Origin: Campylobacteraceae bacterium
Lineage (GTDB): Bacteria > Campylobacterota > Campylobacteria > Campylobacterales > Sulfurovaceae
Assembly (NCBI GenBank): GCA_027068975.1
Contig: JALXFN010000092.1
Coordinates: 1 to 51,337 of the forward strand
Direction of reading: 5' to 3'
Length of the DNA: 51,337 bases
The translations under genes and the position numbers were made by a program. Positions within the stretch are counted from its first letter, which is position 1. The number at the start of each line of letters is the position of its first letter. The notes below the pieces were generated by a model, which saw only the letters and a list, made by a program, of their open reading frames with translations, was not told the DNA's origin and ran no database searches. Positions 42,783 to 51,337 of the stretch are shown here, in pieces.

Positions 42783-44132
42783 TTGAGTAATATTATTCCA
42801 ACCAATCTTACACCAAAAGAGATTGTTTCATTTTTAGATAAATATGTTATTGGTCAGACCAATGCAAAAAAAACTATTGCAGTAGCTCTTCGTAATCGTT
42901 ATAGACGTTTACAGTTAGATGAAGAGATGCAACGTGATGTCATGCCTAAGAATATCTTGATGATAGGTAGTACAGGTGTGGGTAAAACGGAAATTGCTAG
43001 AAGACTAAGTACCATGATGCGTCTGCCTTTTGTAAAAGTTGAAGCGAGTAAATTTACTGAGGTTGGTTTTGTAGGTCGTGATGTCGAGTCAATGATACGT
43101 GATTTAGCAGCCAATGCTTTGCAACTTGTTCGTGAAGAGCAAAATGAGCTAAATCAAGAGAAGATAGAGGCTTATATAGAAAATAAGATTATAGAAAAAC
43201 TTCTACCCCCACTTCCTGCAGGGGCAAGTGAGCAGAAACAGGCAGACTATGAAATCTCATTTGCAAAGATGCAAAAGAAGTTTGAAAATGGTGAGCTTGA
43301 CCATTTGAAGATAGAAGTAGATATGCCAACACCAAGTATTGAAGTTATGGGTGGAGGAAATGTACCCCCTGAAATGGCAAATGTGCAGGAGTCTATTATA
43401 AAAGTGATAGGTGGACTCAATAAAAAAGGTAAGAAAAAAGAGGTAACGGTTAAAGAGGCTAAAAGCATTTTAGCTACAGAGGCTAGTGAAGAGCTTTTTG
43501 ATGAAGAGAAGTTAAAAGATTTGGCACTGAAAAAGATAGAAGAGGGAGGAATAGTATTTTTAGATGAGATAGATAAAATAGCTGTTCCAGCAAACTCTAG
43601 TTCTCGTCAAGACCCAAGTAAAGAGGGTGTACAGAGAGATTTACTTCCTATCGTAGAAGGCTCAAATGTGCAGACACGAATTGGTATGGTTAAGACAGAC
43701 CATATTCTATTTATATCTGCAGGTGCTTTTCACTTGTCAAAACCCTCTGACCTTATTCCTGAACTTCAAGGGCGTTTTCCTCTGAGAGTTGAGCTAGATT
43801 CACTTGATGAAGAGTCGCTTTATAGAATATTAACAGAGCCTAAAAATTCACTTATAAAACAGTATACAGCACTATTAGAAGTAGAAAAAGTAGAGTTAGA
43901 ATTTGCAGAAGAGGCTTTAATGGCTATTGCAAAATATTCAGCAGTTGCTAATGAAAAAACAGAAGATATTGGTGCAAGACGTTTACATACTATTATGGAG
44001 CGTATTATTGAAGACATCTCTTTTAATGCCGATGAGTATGCAGGTCAAAAAGTTGTGGTTGATGAAGCTTTAATAGAAGAGAAGCTAGACAAACTTGTTG
44101 ATGATGAAGATACAACGAGATATATATTATAA
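42783..44132 (+). CDS. hslU: HslU, ATPase subunit of the HslUV protease
   Basis: 449 aa with a TTG start directly after the hslV stop; GGAGC in the end of hslV serves as ribosome-binding site. Walker A is GSTGVGKT (62-69), Walker B IVFLDEIDK (around 258), and the sensor and arginine-finger regions are normal (ELQGRFPLRVEL). The C-terminal tail (DTTRYIL) is the segment that inserts between HslV subunits. It unfolds substrates and feeds them to HslV. Confidence 0.97.
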   Translation: MSNIIPTNLTPKEIVSFLDKYVIGQTNAKKTIAVALRNRYRRLQLDEEMQRDVMPKNILMIGSTGVGKTEIARRLSTMMRLPFVKVEASKFTEVGFVGRDVESMIRDLAANALQLVREEQNELNQEKIEAYIENKIIEKLLPPLPAGASEQKQADYEISFAKMQKKFENGELDHLKIEVDMPTPSIEVMGGGNVPPEMANVQESIIKVIGGLNKKGKKKEVTVKEAKSILATEASEELFDEEKLKDLALKKIEEGGIVFLDEIDKIAVPANSSSRQDPSKEGVQRDLLPIVEGSNVQTRIGMVKTDHILFISAGAFHLSKPSDLIPELQGRFPLRVELDSLDEESLYRILTEPKNSLIKQYTALLEVEKVELEFAEEALMAIAKYSAVANEKTEDIGARRLHTIMERIIEDISFNADEYAGQKVVVDEALIEEKLDKLVDDEDTTRYIL

Positions 44133-44140
44133 GGGTATAA

Positions 44141-45022
44141 ATGACAAAATCAGGGTTTATAGCAGTAGTAGGACGACCAAACTCAGGGAAGAGCACACTA
44201 CTTAATTTCTTAGTGGGTGAAAAACTTGCTATGGTTTCAAAAAAAGCACAAGCTACTAGAAAACGTATGAACATCATTGTAATGTATGGTGATAATCAGC
44301 TTATTTTTGTGGATACTCCAGGGATTCATAAAAAAGAGCGTCTGATTAATGAGTTTATGCTAGAAGAAGCTTTAAAGGCTATGGGTGATGCAGATTTGAT
44401 TTTGTTTTTAGCTCCTATAACTGATAAGCTTGATGAGTATGAGAAGTTTTTAGCACTTAAAGAGAGTTCAAAAGCTAAGCATATTGTACTTTTGACCAAG
44501 ATGGACCATGTACCTCAAGGAAAAATTTTAGAAAAACTTGGGGAGTATCAGAAGTATCAAGATAGGTTTGAGGCAATTATTCCTTTTTCTGTTAATAAAA
44601 AAGTAGGGAAGAAAGCACTTCTTGATGAGGTGGTTAAACACTTACCTCCATCTCCTGCTCTATTCGATACAGATATAACTACTACAGAATTCGTTCGTGA
44701 TATCTATAAAGAGTTGATTCGTGAGTCTATCTTTGAAAACCTTTCAGATGAGATACCGTATGAGTCTGATGTGACTATTGAAAAGATAGAGGAAGAGGAT
44801 AATATAGATAGAATCTATGCAACTATTATAGTAGAAAAAGAGACTCAAAAAGGAATTATAGTTGGAAACAGAGGAGAGGGTATTAAGCGTGTAGGAAAAT
44901 TGGCCCGTCAACAGCTTGAACTCTTTTCTGGAAAAAAAATTTTTTTAGACCTTCATGTTGCAGTTAAAAAAGGCTGGAGTAAGTCACGTGGTGGACTAGA
45001 AGATATGGGGTATATATTTTAG
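44141..45022 (+). CDS. era: GTPase Era
   Basis: 293 aa. G1 loop GRPNSGKS (11-18), G3 DTPGIH and G4 LTKMD; the last is T-K-M-D instead of the usual N-K-x-D. The C-terminal KH domain (IIVGNRGEGIKRVG) binds the 3' end of 16S rRNA during 30S assembly. It begins 8 bp after hslU. Last gene of the rplI run. Confidence 0.96.
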   Translation: MTKSGFIAVVGRPNSGKSTLLNFLVGEKLAMVSKKAQATRKRMNIIVMYGDNQLIFVDTPGIHKKERLINEFMLEEALKAMGDADLILFLAPITDKLDEYEKFLALKESSKAKHIVLLTKMDHVPQGKILEKLGEYQKYQDRFEAIIPFSVNKKVGKKALLDEVVKHLPPSPALFDTDITTTEFVRDIYKELIRESIFENLSDEIPYESDVTIEKIEEEDNIDRIYATIIVEKETQKGIIVGNRGEGIKRVGKLARQQLELFSGKKIFLDLHVAVKKGWSKSRGGLEDMGYIF

Positions 45023-45158
45023 TTTAAAAGCTCTACTTAATAAAAAAAAACAGAAAATATTTTCTAATATTAAAATATTTATATAATAATAAAAATTAAT
45101 ATTATATTAAGAAAATATTAATGACATAAGCAATATAATCGGCATATCTTAAAAAGGA
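45023..45158 (+). promoter_or_regulatory. A+T-rich promoter region of the pilus/competence operon
   Basis: 136 bp, very A+T-rich. It contains a 14-bp perfect palindrome (AGAAAATATTTTCT, 45052-45065) and a TATAAT box at 45134-45139 about 20 bp before the first gene. The palindrome could be an operator, but such sequences also arise by chance in A+T-rich DNA. Confidence 0.45.
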
Positions 45159-46712
45159 ATGGTAGATTTAAAAATTATGTCAACAGAAAATATTGATCCT
45201 AGAATTAAAAAATATAAAAATATTATTACCATTAATCCGTACACGGATGCCTACTATCAGTTTAAAAACCAAGAGTTAAAAAAGTCAGAATCTTTAACTT
45301 ATAATAATAAAAATTTTATTATCTCGTATATTACGAATAAAGATATGATTATAGCTTCATTAGATGTAGGAGAAGGGATAGATGAAGATGAGTTAGAAGA
45401 GACTTTACATTTACAAGCCTATGAAGAGTTAGGCTTAGATGAAGAGTTAGACTATACTATAAAGTATGAAAAACAGGAGAGTGATGAACTCTCAACGGTT
45501 TATAATCTTTTTATTACAGAAACAGAAGTTTTAGAAGAGAAACTCTCTTCTATCATTGAAGAGACAAAATATATAGATTTGCTCATACCTGCACCACTAC
45601 TTTATAAAACACTTTATACTAATAATGTTTTAGAAAATAATAATACACATTGTTACATCTATTTTACGATGCAAGATGCTTTTGTTACTATTTATAAAGA
45701 TGGTGATTTTATCTACTCTAAATCTATAGAGTTTTCTCTTACTCAAATATATGAAAAATATTGTGCATTAATTGGTGAAAAAATTCCTGAACAAGAGTTT
45801 TTTGAAACCTTTGAGTCTGAAGGCTTAAAAAGTACTAATGGACTCTATCAGCAAAACTTAATGAAGCTCTTTGGTGAAGTCTTTTTACAGATTAATGATA
45901 TTTTGATTTATGCTAAACGTGCTTATGGTATAGAGAGCATACAGAAGCTTTTTTTGGGGTCAGTAAAAGGTCCAATTATTGGTCTTGGTGATTATGGTTA
46001 TAACTATTTAGGTATACCTACTTTCAATTTAGATTTTAATTTTGATATAAAAAATGATGAGTGGTATGTTGACCAATTTCAATACTTTATGGTTAAATCT
46101 GCTTTAGACTATATTCAAGCTCCATCAAAAATTTTAAATCTTACATTTCATCCTCGACCACCAACTTTTGCTAAACGTGCCAGTGGTCAGTTTATTATAG
46201 CTACTGTATTGGCTTCCGTATTGGCATTAGGTCTACCTTTGGTCTATTTGATTCCATCATACATGAATGATGCTTATAATTTAAAACTGAAATCTGATGA
46301 TGATAAACTCTCTAAAGAGTCTAGTAAATATAAAAAGATATTAAAAGAGAAGCAGTTAGCAATTAAAGCAGATAAAGAAGAGTTGAAAAAACTAAATAAT
46401 ATTTTTGAAGGTAAAGCAAAAACATTAACATCTATTCACAATAAAAAAGTAAATTATAAATTTAAATCAGGGTTCTATTATATTATTGGTAGAGACTTAA
46501 AGCAGTTTGGTGTTCATGTTGAGCAAATATTAACCAATGAAAATAGTTTGACACTTTATCTTTTAAGTAATGATGAGAAAAAGATAACAAAATATATTAA
46601 ATATATTTCAAAAAAATATTTTGAGGACATTAAAAATATAAATATAAAACGTATTGAAATAGATGATAAAGATTTCTCTTATCGTGGAATATTAAAGGTT
46701 GAATACAGATGA
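45159..46712 (+). CDS. MshI/PilM-PilN-like pilus assembly protein
   Basis: 517 aa. The N-terminal 330 residues are a cytoplasmic domain with the strand-helix pattern expected of an actin-like PilM fold, followed by one membrane segment (about 345-368) and a periplasmic coiled coil and small domain like PilN. A fused PilM-PilN layout is that of MshI. Sequence similarity is weak; the call rests on layout and gene order. Two starts are possible (45159 and 45177): AAGGA directly abuts the first and is 18 bp from the second. It overlaps the next gene by 4 bp. Confidence 0.6.
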   Translation: MVDLKIMSTENIDPRIKKYKNIITINPYTDAYYQFKNQELKKSESLTYNNKNFIISYITNKDMIIASLDVGEGIDEDELEETLHLQAYEELGLDEELDYTIKYEKQESDELSTVYNLFITETEVLEEKLSSIIEETKYIDLLIPAPLLYKTLYTNNVLENNNTHCYIYFTMQDAFVTIYKDGDFIYSKSIEFSLTQIYEKYCALIGEKIPEQEFFETFESEGLKSTNGLYQQNLMKLFGEVFLQINDILIYAKRAYGIESIQKLFLGSVKGPIIGLGDYGYNYLGIPTFNLDFNFDIKNDEWYVDQFQYFMVKSALDYIQAPSKILNLTFHPRPPTFAKRASGQFIIATVLASVLALGLPLVYLIPSYMNDAYNLKLKSDDDKLSKESSKYKKILKEKQLAIKADKEELKKLNNIFEGKAKTLTSIHNKKVNYKFKSGFYYIIGRDLKQFGVHVEQILTNENSLTLYLLSNDEKKITKYIKYISKKYFEDIKNINIKRIEIDDKDFSYRGILKVEYR

Positions 46713-47362
46713 AAGCATGGATAGATTTATTAAACAGGTTAGATGAATTTTTTGAGCCCAAAAGTGACAACGAAAAATGGATGGCAATTGGTATGGTATT
46801 TATAGTTATAGGGTATTTGTCCTATAGTCTATTTTTACCATATGCTGAAGATAGATACAATACATCTGATCGTGAAAAAAAGAGACTTCAAAAAAGTATA
46901 ATTACACATAAAGAGTATCTGAATAGTATTACAATTAATGGGGATAGAGAATTTTACGTTAAAAAGTATGACAATGATATAAAAACATTAAAAAAGAAAA
47001 TAGTAAATGCAAATGATGATATATCTTTTATATCTTCTAGTTTAGAGGAGCTATCAGGACTAATGTTCAACAAAGAGAACTGGTCAAAATTTTTAAATAG
47101 CATTGCACAACAAGCAAAAAAACAGAGAGTTAATATTAACTACATAGACAATAATTATGTTGATAATAATGGTAGTTTTGGACATGTATTACAGATTGCT
47201 GTTGGATGTGATGGCTCTTATAAAAATATTACTAAGTTTATGAATCAATTAGAAAAAAATGTTTTAGTTACAGATATATATGGTACTCATATTTATCTTG
47301 ATAAAAATAATACTACAACAGCAGCAGATATTAATATTTCAGTATGGGGGATTAATCACTAA
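46709..47362 (+). CDS. MshJ/PilO-like pilus assembly protein
   Basis: 217 aa. One N-terminal membrane segment (about 25-45), a coiled coil (about 55-115) and a small C-terminal ferredoxin-like domain (YIDNNYVDNNGSFGHVLQIA...) match the PilO/MshJ layout. PilN and PilO form an inner-membrane platform that links the motor to the secretin. It overlaps its upstream neighbour by 4 bp (ATGA) and ends on the first base of the next gene. Confidence 0.65.
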   Translation: MKAWIDLLNRLDEFFEPKSDNEKWMAIGMVFIVIGYLSYSLFLPYAEDRYNTSDREKKRLQKSIITHKEYLNSITINGDREFYVKKYDNDIKTLKKKIVNANDDISFISSSLEELSGLMFNKENWSKFLNSIAQQAKKQRVNINYIDNNYVDNNGSFGHVLQIAVGCDGSYKNITKFMNQLEKNVLVTDIYGTHIYLDKNNTTTAADINISVWGINH

Positions 47363-47787
47363 TGAAAAAAGTATATATAATGGCTATGTTTGCCTCATCA
47401 TTATTATTTGCTGGTTCTTTAAGCTCTGAAGAGATTACAAATATGATTTCTAAAATAAAAGAGGAGAGAGCTGGTATTGCTCTAAGTAAGCTTGAACATA
47501 CAGAGAATCCTTTTATTATTGTAAAAAAAGAGAAAGCTGTTAAAGTTGTTGAAAAAAAGGTTATTAAGAAAGTTCAACCTGAGATTGACTATCAGTTGCA
47601 TGCAATCTTAAATCATGCGGCATTTATTAATGGTAAATGGTATAAAAAGGGAAGTAAGCTTGGAAATTATCGTATTACCTATATTGGTAAAAAAAGTGTT
47701 GATTTAACAAGTGCAGAAGGTGGGAAAACACTTTCAATTAAAAAAAGAAAGAGTAAATTTATGAACTTAAATAAAGGAAAGAAATAA
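47362..47787 (+). CDS. MshK/PilP-like protein (possibly CtsR counterpart)
   Basis: 141 aa with a signal peptide (about 1-17). The C-terminal part (DYQLHAILNHAAFINGKWYKKGSKLGNYRITYIGKKSVDLT) is the short beta domain of MshK, PilP and GspC, which contacts the secretin. The position just before the secretin gene supports this. In Campylobacter the small gene before the secretin is ctsR. It overlaps both neighbours by 1 bp. Confidence 0.65.
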   Translation: MKKVYIMAMFASSLLFAGSLSSEEITNMISKIKEERAGIALSKLEHTENPFIIVKKEKAVKVVEKKVIKKVQPEIDYQLHAILNHAAFINGKWYKKGSKLGNYRITYIGKKSVDLTSAEGGKTLSIKKRKSKFMNLNKGKK

Positions 47788-49307
47788 TGAATTATATTAA
47801 TAAAATTTTAGGTACAGGTGTACTATTTTCATTGTTGGTAGCTCCTCTATCTGCCAATAAATGTGAAACCCAACTTTTTACTACAACATTAAACAGTGCA
47901 TTGACCATTGGGGATGTTGTTGAAAATTTAGCTGATGCTTGTGAATTGTCATTAATTGTCAAAGACCAAGAGGCAAAAAAGAAATTATCTGATAAATTAT
48001 ATTATGTTAGTTTAAACGATGCCTCGCTTAACGAGTTTTTAGATACGGTTTTAGTTGAAAATGATATCAGTTATGAATTGGAAGAAAATAAACTTAGAAT
48101 ATCTTATTTGAATACTCAGACATATAATCTGGATTATATATCTGGAAGTAGAGTAGGAAAGAGTAATGCTCATGTAACTATTGCCAATTCAGGTAAAGCA
48201 GGTGGACAATCTCAATCTAAAGATAGTGGTTCTGGTAATGGTTCAAAAACGGGTGTTTCTATTGAGAGTAATGATGAGTTCAAGTTTTGGACTACAATTG
48301 AAAAAGAGATAGAGTCCTTAATTAATAGACCAGAAGACCCATATAAAGCACCTACACCGATTATAAATCCTGAAGCAGGAATGATAACCGTAACAGGTAC
48401 TGCAAAACAGTTAAAGAGAGTTTCAGCTTATATCTCTAATGTCTCTAAACAGTTAAAAAATCAAGTGCTTATAGATGTTCAAATTTTAAGTGTAACTTTT
48501 GATGATAGTTATACTACGGGTGTTGATTGGTCTCAACTTTATAATTTTCAAAATATGGCAATTGCATCTGCTAGTATGATTCAAAATAATGTTTCATCAT
48601 TAACATCTGTAACTGATGGTGAGTTATCTATTGGAGATATAACTTCTGCACCAAATACTGAGCCTAAAAACTCAGGTGCTATTATTACAAGAGGTTCTGT
48701 AAAAATTAGTGATGTTGTTAAATTTTTAAAGACACAAGGAGATGTAAAATCTATTTCAAATCCTAAAATTTTAACACTTAATAATCAACCAGCCTTAATA
48801 TCTGTTGGTAAAGAGCTTTTTTACAAAATACAATCTACTTCGATACTTCAAGGTTCTAGTGGAGCAGGAAGTCAGCAAAGTGGTGAGACTATAGACTCTG
48901 TATTTGCAGGAATATTATTAGATATAACCCCTGAAATATCAGAAGACGGGTCAATTACCTTAAAAGTAAATCCATCTATTTCAGACACCATAGATACCGT
49001 AAGTCGTGATAATTCAGGAGCTAGGAATATTCCACCTGATTTATCAAGAAAACAGATATCTTCAGTTGTAACACTACAAGATGGACAACATGTTATTTTA
49101 GGAGGACTAATATCTTCTAAAACAGGTATGAAAGTTTCAAAAGTACCTCTTCTTGGAGATTTACCACTTTTAGAGTATCTCTTTAAACATGAGGTTAAAG
49201 TAAACAATGTTGATGAGTTGGTTCTTATTATTACACCACATATTATTAAGCGTGATAGTGAACTTTCATTAGAGAATTTGGGTTATAAAAAATTAAGTTA
49301 TGACTAG
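47787..49307 (+). CDS. Secretin, MshL/CtsD-like outer-membrane channel
   Basis: 506 aa with a signal peptide (about 1-22). N-terminal domains (NALTIGDVVENLADACELSLIV, LYYVSLNDASLNEFLDTVL) lead to a Ser/Gly-rich linker (about 135-160) and the secretin core with QVLIDVQILSVTFDD and the conserved end VPLLGDLPLLEYLFKH, VDELVLIITPHII. The protein forms the ring through which a pilus or DNA passes. The ATPase gene overlaps its end by 8 bp. Confidence 0.93.
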   Translation: MNYINKILGTGVLFSLLVAPLSANKCETQLFTTTLNSALTIGDVVENLADACELSLIVKDQEAKKKLSDKLYYVSLNDASLNEFLDTVLVENDISYELEENKLRISYLNTQTYNLDYISGSRVGKSNAHVTIANSGKAGGQSQSKDSGSGNGSKTGVSIESNDEFKFWTTIEKEIESLINRPEDPYKAPTPIINPEAGMITVTGTAKQLKRVSAYISNVSKQLKNQVLIDVQILSVTFDDSYTTGVDWSQLYNFQNMAIASASMIQNNVSSLTSVTDGELSIGDITSAPNTEPKNSGAIITRGSVKISDVVKFLKTQGDVKSISNPKILTLNNQPALISVGKELFYKIQSTSILQGSSGAGSQQSGETIDSVFAGILLDITPEISEDGSITLKVNPSISDTIDTVSRDNSGARNIPPDLSRKQISSVVTLQDGQHVILGGLISSKTGMKVSKVPLLGDLPLLEYLFKHEVKVNNVDELVLIITPHIIKRDSELSLENLGYKKLSYD

Positions 49308-50112
49308 TCGTTTTGAGAATGTAAAAAATATTTTTATCGATTCTGTTGAGAGAAACAGTTATGTTGAGCTGGAGTCAGCACAACATAATTATAAACTTTT
49401 AGAGAAGAGTTTAGAGAAACCTCTTAAGATGATACTTCTTTTTGGAAAACCAGGAACAGGTAAGAGTATGTTATTAAACAAGCTCTACCACAATTTAAAA
49501 GAGAGTAGAGAGATTCACTATTTTGATGCTCCTATTTTAAGTGAAAAAGAGTTTTTGCGACGGGTTTATGAAGCAATAACTGATAAAGCTGTCCCAAATG
49601 AACTTCGTGTAAATTTTGATGGCTTACTTCGATTTTGTCAGAAGTTAAAAGGTGAAAGAGAGATAGTTTTTTTACTCGATGAGTGTCAACTCTATTCTGA
49701 AGCACTTATGGAAAAAATTCGACTTCTTTCTGATACCAGAGTGATTAAGTTTGTTATTACTCTACATAAGACAGAGAATGAAGATGTTATTGCCAAACAG
49801 CATTTTAAAACACGTATCTGGGAAGTTATAGAGCTTTCTAATGCAAGTGAAGATGATTTATATATTTATATACAAAAGAAGTTAATTCAACAAGGTTTTG
49901 TTGAAATTGGGAATATGATACGTAAAAAAGATATTAAGTTTATTTACACATATACGTATGGAAATTTTAGAGAGAGTAATAAATTTTTATATACGCTTTT
50001 TGATATTTATGAATATTTTGATGAAGTTAAACCTCATAAAGTATCAACTAAAAAGATTTCTAAAAAATTTCTTGAGATGGCAGCATTAAAATTAGGATAC
50101 ATAGATGGATAG
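49300..50112 (+). CDS. MshM/ExeA/CtsP-like ATPase
   Basis: 270 aa. Walker A is GKPGTGKS (49-56) and Walker B FLLDEC with D127 and E128. This is the AAA+ ATPase of the ExeA/MshM group, distinct from the GspE motor; in Campylobacter the counterpart CtsP is needed for DNA uptake. It lacks the peptidoglycan-binding C-terminal half of ExeA. It overlaps both neighbours by 8 bp. Confidence 0.88.
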   Translation: MTSRFENVKNIFIDSVERNSYVELESAQHNYKLLEKSLEKPLKMILLFGKPGTGKSMLLNKLYHNLKESREIHYFDAPILSEKEFLRRVYEAITDKAVPNELRVNFDGLLRFCQKLKGEREIVFLLDECQLYSEALMEKIRLLSDTRVIKFVITLHKTENEDVIAKQHFKTRIWEVIELSNASEDDLYIYIQKKLIQQGFVEIGNMIRKKDIKFIYTYTYGNFRESNKFLYTLFDIYEYFDEVKPHKVSTKKISKKFLEMAALKLGYIDG

Positions 50113-50977
50113 TATAAAAGAGTTAGAAAAACGTTGGTATTTTTACAAAGTTAAAAAGAGTTTATATTCTATAAACATTTTTGCTTTTATGGGAATGATG
50201 AGTCTTGCTAGTTATTATACTTATACACAAGTAGATGTGATTAAAAATTTATTTAACAAAAACAAATTGGTTGCAGAGGCAAAAGTTGAACCTAGAAAAG
50301 TAACAATTGAGCCAATTATAGTTGCTGAAATGGTAGAGAAACCATTAGAAGAGCATGTTAAAAGTACTAAAGTAGCAGATGTTGTATTGGCAAGTAAAAA
50401 TGAAGGTCTTGATGGTTCTGCATTGCATGTGGTCTCTTTAGAACCAGTTATTCCTATAATAGATATGGAGAAAGAGAACCGTAAAGTAACTTCTACGAAG
50501 AGAGTATATAAGGCTACTCGTCATAATAAAAAAACTCAAAGAAAAATGGTTAAAGCAAAAGCTTCAACCTATTTAACTGCTAGTGAGCTCTCAACTATAA
50601 AACATGAAATCAAGCGTAGTAATAGGAGTGCTTCACGAAATACAGAAAATATAAAAAAAATAAATTTGAATGGAAGTTCTGTAAATTATATAGAGACCAT
50701 GAAAAAGAAATTTAAAATGAGTAAAAATGCTAGAGATGCCCTTCTTTTAGCAAAAGCTTTTTATGCAAAAAAAGAGTATTCACAATCAGAAAAATGGGCA
50801 TTAACAGCTAATAAATTAGATAGCAATAAGGATGAAAGTTGGCATATATTTGCAAAATCAAAAGCAAAACTTGGTCAAAAAAATGAAGCATTGAAGATTT
50901 TATCCAGTTATTATAAAAAGAGTCATTCACCTAAAACAAAGGCATTGATAGTAAAAATAAAAACAGAAAGATTATAA
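50105..50977 (+). CDS. MshN-like membrane protein with TPR
   Basis: 290 aa. One membrane segment (about 22-42) anchors a long Lys/Val/Glu-rich linker (to about 180), and two or three TPR-like units end the protein (ALLLAKAFYAKKEYSQSEKWAL, SWHIFAKSKAKLGQKNEALKIL). The layout matches MshN, which follows mshM in Vibrio. It overlaps the next gene by 1 bp. Confidence 0.65.
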   Translation: MDSIKELEKRWYFYKVKKSLYSINIFAFMGMMSLASYYTYTQVDVIKNLFNKNKLVAEAKVEPRKVTIEPIIVAEMVEKPLEEHVKSTKVADVVLASKNEGLDGSALHVVSLEPVIPIIDMEKENRKVTSTKRVYKATRHNKKTQRKMVKAKASTYLTASELSTIKHEIKRSNRSASRNTENIKKINLNGSSVNYIETMKKKFKMSKNARDALLLAKAFYAKKEYSQSEKWALTANKLDSNKDESWHIFAKSKAKLGQKNEALKILSSYYKKSHSPKTKALIVKIKTERL

Positions 50978-51337
50978 TGATGAAAATAATATTATTTATA
51001 TTGGTGACAACATCTTTTATGTTCTCATCAAACTTATCGAAACTTTATAAGATGTATGAAAAGCAAGAGTACACAAAAGCTTGTGATTATGCACTGAAGT
51101 ATTATAATAGAAATAAAAAAGATGAAAAGTATGTAACTCTTTATGGATTATCATGTTTAGAGACAGATAAGATAGAGCGTATAGCAACACCTATGATTCA
51201 ATTGGAAAAGACGAAGAGTGCTAGAGCAAATGCAAGTTATTTTTCAACCATACTTTTGCAAAAACAGCTACTCAGACAAGCCCTGTTTGATGGCAAAGAA
51301 ATAGATGATTTACATCTGCCTACGACCAATTTTATCT
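50977..51337 (+). CDS. Exported protein, partial (runs off the window)
   Basis: The first 120 residues are visible. A signal peptide (MMKIILFILVTTSFMFSS) is followed by a helical region resembling TPR (LSKLYKMYEKQEYTKACDYALKYY). A second ATG is at 50980. It starts on the last base of the MshN-like stop codon and continues the operon, in the place where mshE or another pilus gene might follow. I assign no specific function. Confidence 0.7.
   Translation, partial: MMKIILFILVTTSFMFSSNLSKLYKMYEKQEYTKACDYALKYYNRNKKDEKYVTLYGLSCLETDKIERIATPMIQLEKTKSARANASYFSTILLQKQLLRQALFDGKEIDDLHLPTTNFI

Noticed and set aside
45052-45065. 14-bp palindrome considered as an operator of the pilus operon
   Set aside because: Made only of short A and T runs with one G/C pair; expected by chance in DNA this A+T-rich.

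Overview
The window is a low-GC chromosomal segment from a Campylobacterota (Epsilonproteobacteria) member, most like the Sulfurimonas/Sulfurovum group. The order rplI-hslV-hslU-era is the one known from Helicobacter and Campylobacter. The RecO is short (205 aa), the -10 boxes are of TATAAT type in very A+T-rich leaders, and the many PAS, GAF and GGDEF/EAL proteins fit a free-living species. I saw no rRNA, tRNA, insertion sequence or CRISPR array.

Layout. (1) 1-3.2 kb: exported proteins and lipoproteins of unknown function plus a BFD-like [2Fe-2S] protein. (2) 3.2-16.6 kb: an accessory region. It starts with a tight nadM/Nudix - two small membrane proteins - nadV unit that rebuilds NAD+ from nicotinamide. 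A zinc-ribbon protein, a VapBC-like toxin-antitoxin pair and a coiled-coil membrane protein follow. Next is a second unit that handles ADP-ribose: NADAR, KptA/Tpt1, a 42-codon ORF and an ADP-ribosylglycohydrolase. After it come a Uma2 nuclease, a DEDDh exonuclease, an alarmone-hydrolase-like HD protein, a leucyl/phenylalanyl-transferase-like protein, a YqiA-type esterase and oligopeptidase B. (3) 16.8-18.9 kb: a large surface lipoprotein metalloprotease with calcium-binding repeats. (4) 19-29 kb: core genes (recO, gltB, accD, thiE-like, rlmH, dksA-like, dus) with two small signalling proteins. (5) 29.8-41.7 kb: a degenerate sensor protein, polA, a CoA-binding protein, ilvA, valS and a GGDEF/EAL protein. 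(6) 41.8-45 kb: rplI-hslVU-era. (7) 45.2 kb to the end: a tightly overlapping operon for an MSHA-type pilus or Cts-type competence pseudopilus (MshI, J, K, L, M and N-like proteins and a partial gene), running off the window.

The most interesting content is the NAD+/ADP-ribose cluster. Together its products can turn nicotinamide into NMN and NAD+, hydrolyse free ADP-ribose, and remove ADP-ribose from nucleic acid or protein. This fits repair of damage done by NAD-consuming or ADP-ribosylating toxins and phage-defence enzymes. A second signal is compositional: several genes of the accessory region start A+C-rich and end in a stretch almost free of C on the coding strand, whichever strand they lie on.
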